Shown here piece by piece: positions 6,354 through 8,014 of a DNA stretch of 8,014 nucleotides; position 1 is the stretch's first letter, and every line of letters starts with the position of its first letter. The notes beneath the pieces were generated by a model. It did not search any database, was not told where the DNA came from, and saw only the letters and a program-made list of their open reading frames with translations. A program made the translations under genes and the position numbers. This stretch comes from Pseudomonadota bacterium (lineage in GTDB: Bacteria > Pseudomonadota > Alphaproteobacteria > Acetobacterales > Acetobacteraceae). Where the stretch lies: the NCBI GenBank assembly GCA_021805485.1, contig JAJZFF010000312.1:1-8014 (forward strand), read 5' to 3'.

Positions 6354-7183
6354 CCGACGGATGGTGATGCCGGATGGTGATGATCGTGCGCCTCGTGGCG
6401 ATGCGCCTCGCGCTCGGCCTCGGCGCCGCCGCCGAGCACGAACACGCGACCGCGCACATGCACCACGTCGATCGCCGTGCCGTAGAGCCGCGACAACACC
6501 GGCGCGGTGATGACCTCATCCACGGTGCCGAGTGCCGCATCGCCCGCGCCGAGATAGAGCACCCGATCCATCGCGCCGAGCAGCGGGTTGAGATCATGGG
6601 CGCTGAACAGCACGGTGACGCCGAACCGAAGCTGCAGGCGCCGGATCAGCGCCACCAGTTCTTCCTGCCGGCGCGGGTCGAGACTGATCAGCGGCTCGTC
6701 GAGCAGCAGCAGGCGCGGCGCGCCGAGCAGCGCCTGGGCGAGCAGCAGCCGTTGGCGCTCGCCGCCCGAGAGCGCCGCGATCGGCCGTTCGGCGAGCGCC
6801 TCCGCGCCCACCGCGGCGAGCGCGGCGGTAACGGCGCGCGCCGTGCCGCGGTCCAGCAGCGGCAGCCCGAAGCGCTGTCCGTCGGATGCGGCGGCGACGA
6901 AGTCGCGCCCGCGCAGCCGCGGCGCGCCGAGGCCGCCACGCAGCTGCGGCAGATAGCCGATCGCCGCGTTGCCAGGCCGGGCCGGCGCGCCGAAGACGTG
7001 GATGCTGCCCGCCTCGGGCGGGATGAGGCCAAGGATCGCGCGCATCAGCGTCGTCTTGCCGGCGCCGTTCGGGCCCAGCACGCCGATGAACTCGCCGGCG
7101 CCGATGGCGAGGTCGATGCCGTTCAGCACCGTCCGCCCGGCGATGGTGAGGCGCACGCCGGCAAGACGAATGGCCGATGTCAC
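6350..7183 (-). CDS. znuC: Metal (zinc-type) ABC transporter ATP-binding protein with His-rich tail
   Basis: This cytoplasmic ATPase powers the metal importer. With the GTG start at 7183 the product has 277 residues. All ABC motifs are present: Walker A GPNGAGKT (37-44), Q-loop Gln80, signature LSGGERQR (138-145), Walker B LLLLDEP (158-164), D-loop SLD (167-169) and switch His196 (SAHD). The C-terminus ends in a His-rich stretch HRHEAHDHHH (261-270), a likely metal-binding extension of a kind seen in some zinc transporters. The frame stays open to an earlier possible start (7234), but the GTG at 7183 makes a GTGA overlap with the stop of the substrate-binding protein and domain homology begins just after it. 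There is no strong ribosome-binding site, consistent with translational coupling. Confidence 0.92.
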   Translation of the reverse strand: MTSAIRLAGVRLTIAGRTVLNGIDLAIGAGEFIGVLGPNGAGKTTLMRAILGLIPPEAGSIHVFGAPARPGNAAIGYLPQLRGGLGAPRLRGRDFVAAASDGQRFGLPLLDRGTARAVTAALAAVGAEALAERPIAALSGGERQRLLLAQALLGAPRLLLLDEPLISLDPRRQEELVALIRRLQLRFGVTVLFSAHDLNPLLGAMDRVLYLGAGDAALGTVDEVITAPVLSRLYGTAIDVVHVRGRVFVLGGGAEAEREAHRHEAHDHHHPASPSVG

Positions 7184-8014
7184 CGGGCCACGGCCAGCGC
7201 CGTCTCCAGCGCCGCCAGCGTCTCGAGCATCCATCGCTGGTAGGTCGTGCCGGCCGGTTCGGTCTCGCTCACGCCAAGAATGGGGATGCCGGACTCCTTG
7301 GCCAGGCGCTGCATGCGCTGCGCCGCCGTGTTGGTGGCTTGCACGTTATAGATCAGCAGGTGGACGCGATGATGCCGCAGGTCGGCCTCGAACGCGGCGA
7401 TGTCCGAGGCCGCGGGCTCGGTGTCGTTCATCACCGAGAGCTGGAAGCGCACGTTGCGCACGACCAGGCCGAGGGCCGCCGCCATCTCGCCGAAGACCGG
7501 CTCGGTGGCGGTGATCGGCAGACCGGCGAAACGCTTGTGCAGCGCCGCGACCCTCGCCTGCAGCGGCGCCATCGAGTCCTGAAACGCCTGCAGCCGCGCG
7601 GCGTAGTCGGCGGCATGGGCCTGGTCGATCGCGGTCAGCGCCGTCGCCAGCGCCTCGGCCACCGCCGGCATCGTCGCGGGCGCATACCAGAGATGCGGAT
7701 TGGCACCGGCTTTGCGTCCGAGCAGATCGGCGACGACGATGCTCTTCGGTTGCGCCGCGCCCCGGGCGGCGAGCAGCTTGCCCATCCAGTCGTCGTAGCC
7801 GAGCCCGTTGGCGATGACGATGGCGGCGCCGGCGATGGCGCGCGCGACCGAGGGGCTGGCTTCGAAGAGATGCGGATCTTCGTCGGGATTGCTGAGGATC
7901 GCCGTCACCGCGACCCCGGGGCCGCCGATCTGTCCGGCGATGTCGGCATAGAAATTCTCGGCCGCGACGATGGAAATGGGCGCCGGCTCGGCGGCGGCCG
8001 CGGCGCCCGCGAGG
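7180..8014 (-). CDS. Metal ABC transporter substrate-binding protein, ZnuA/TroA family (5' end missing)
   Basis: This is the periplasmic binding protein delivering metal to the permease encoded downstream. The visible 277 residues begin in the tail of a signal peptide (LAGAAAAA, probable cleavage before EPAPISIVAAENFY), so only the start codon and the first signal residues are missing. The ligand regions typical of this cluster A-I family can be seen: DPHLFE (first His, codon at 7870-7872), NPHLWYAP (second His) and ATEPVFGEMA, where many ZnuA proteins carry a third His. There is no His-rich loop, and the region where a final Asp ligand is expected reads YNVQATN. Zinc is the likeliest cargo by operon context, but metal specificity is unproven, so no gene symbol is given. 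Any upstream Zur-type operator would be outside the window. Confidence 0.9.
   Translation of the reverse strand, partial: LAGAAAAAEPAPISIVAAENFYADIAGQIGGPGVAVTAILSNPDEDPHLFEASPSVARAIAGAAIVIANGLGYDDWMGKLLAARGAAQPKSIVVADLLGRKAGANPHLWYAPATMPAVAEALATALTAIDQAHAADYAARLQAFQDSMAPLQARVAALHKRFAGLPITATEPVFGEMAAALGLVVRNVRFQLSVMNDTEPAASDIAAFEADLRHHRVHLLIYNVQATNTAAQRMQRLAKESGIPILGVSETEPAGTTYQRWMLETLAALETALAVAR

Noticed and set aside
6374..7243. Plus-strand open frame of 289 codons rich in Arg, His and Gln
   Set aside because: It is exactly antisense to the ABC ATPase, which has every conserved motif. The composition is what reading the opposite strand of an Ala/Leu-rich gene produces.
1..8014. Mobile element, CRISPR array, tRNA or defence-system signature
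   Set aside because: I saw no transposase or integrase-like product, direct-repeat arrays, tRNA-like clover-leaf sequences or composition shift. Apart from short regulatory gaps the window is filled with conserved chromosomal genes.

Overview
The window looks like ordinary chromosome from a GC-rich alphaproteobacterium. Three things suggest this: strong G/C bias at third codon positions, a gatC-gatA-gatB operon divergent from ruvX, and a RuvX/GatA sequence style typical of Hyphomicrobiales or Rhodospirillales. Genus cannot be fixed from the sequence alone. No tRNA, rRNA, CRISPR array, insertion sequence, phage gene or transfer signature was seen. Every substantial gene belongs to a known family. 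I found no undescribed system, so the findings below concern regulation and gene architecture.

Region 1 (1-2307) is housekeeping. On the minus strand gatC, gatA and the first codons of gatB form a tightly overlapping operon for the tRNA-dependent amidotransferase, which makes Gln-tRNA(Gln) and/or Asn-tRNA(Asn) by the indirect route. Facing away from it on the plus strand is ruvX (YqgF), a putative Holliday-junction resolvase and rRNA-processing nuclease. The two divide at a 46-bp gap that may hold two divergent promoters sharing one -10 region.

Region 2 (2312-2896) is a beta-class carbonic anhydrase on the minus strand. It converges on ruvX with only 4 bp between the stop codons and has an A+T-rich leader.

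Region 3 (2982-5526) holds two tandem minus-strand paralogues of the SMP-30/gluconolactonase/LRE family. Both have twin-arginine-type signal peptides and a complete set of predicted metal-binding residues. Each is followed by its own strong intrinsic terminator, and the upstream copy has a recognisable sigma70-type promoter. They are therefore probably separate transcription units encoding periplasmic lactonase-like enzymes.

Region 4 (5547-8014) is a minus-strand ABC transporter operon for a divalent metal, most likely zinc: substrate-binding protein (5' end outside the window), ATPase with a His-rich tail, then ABC-3 family permease. Both junctions are 4-bp GTGA overlaps, indicating translational coupling. 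A zinc importer and a zinc-dependent carbonic anhydrase lie in the same window, but two independent units separate them and no functional link can be claimed.
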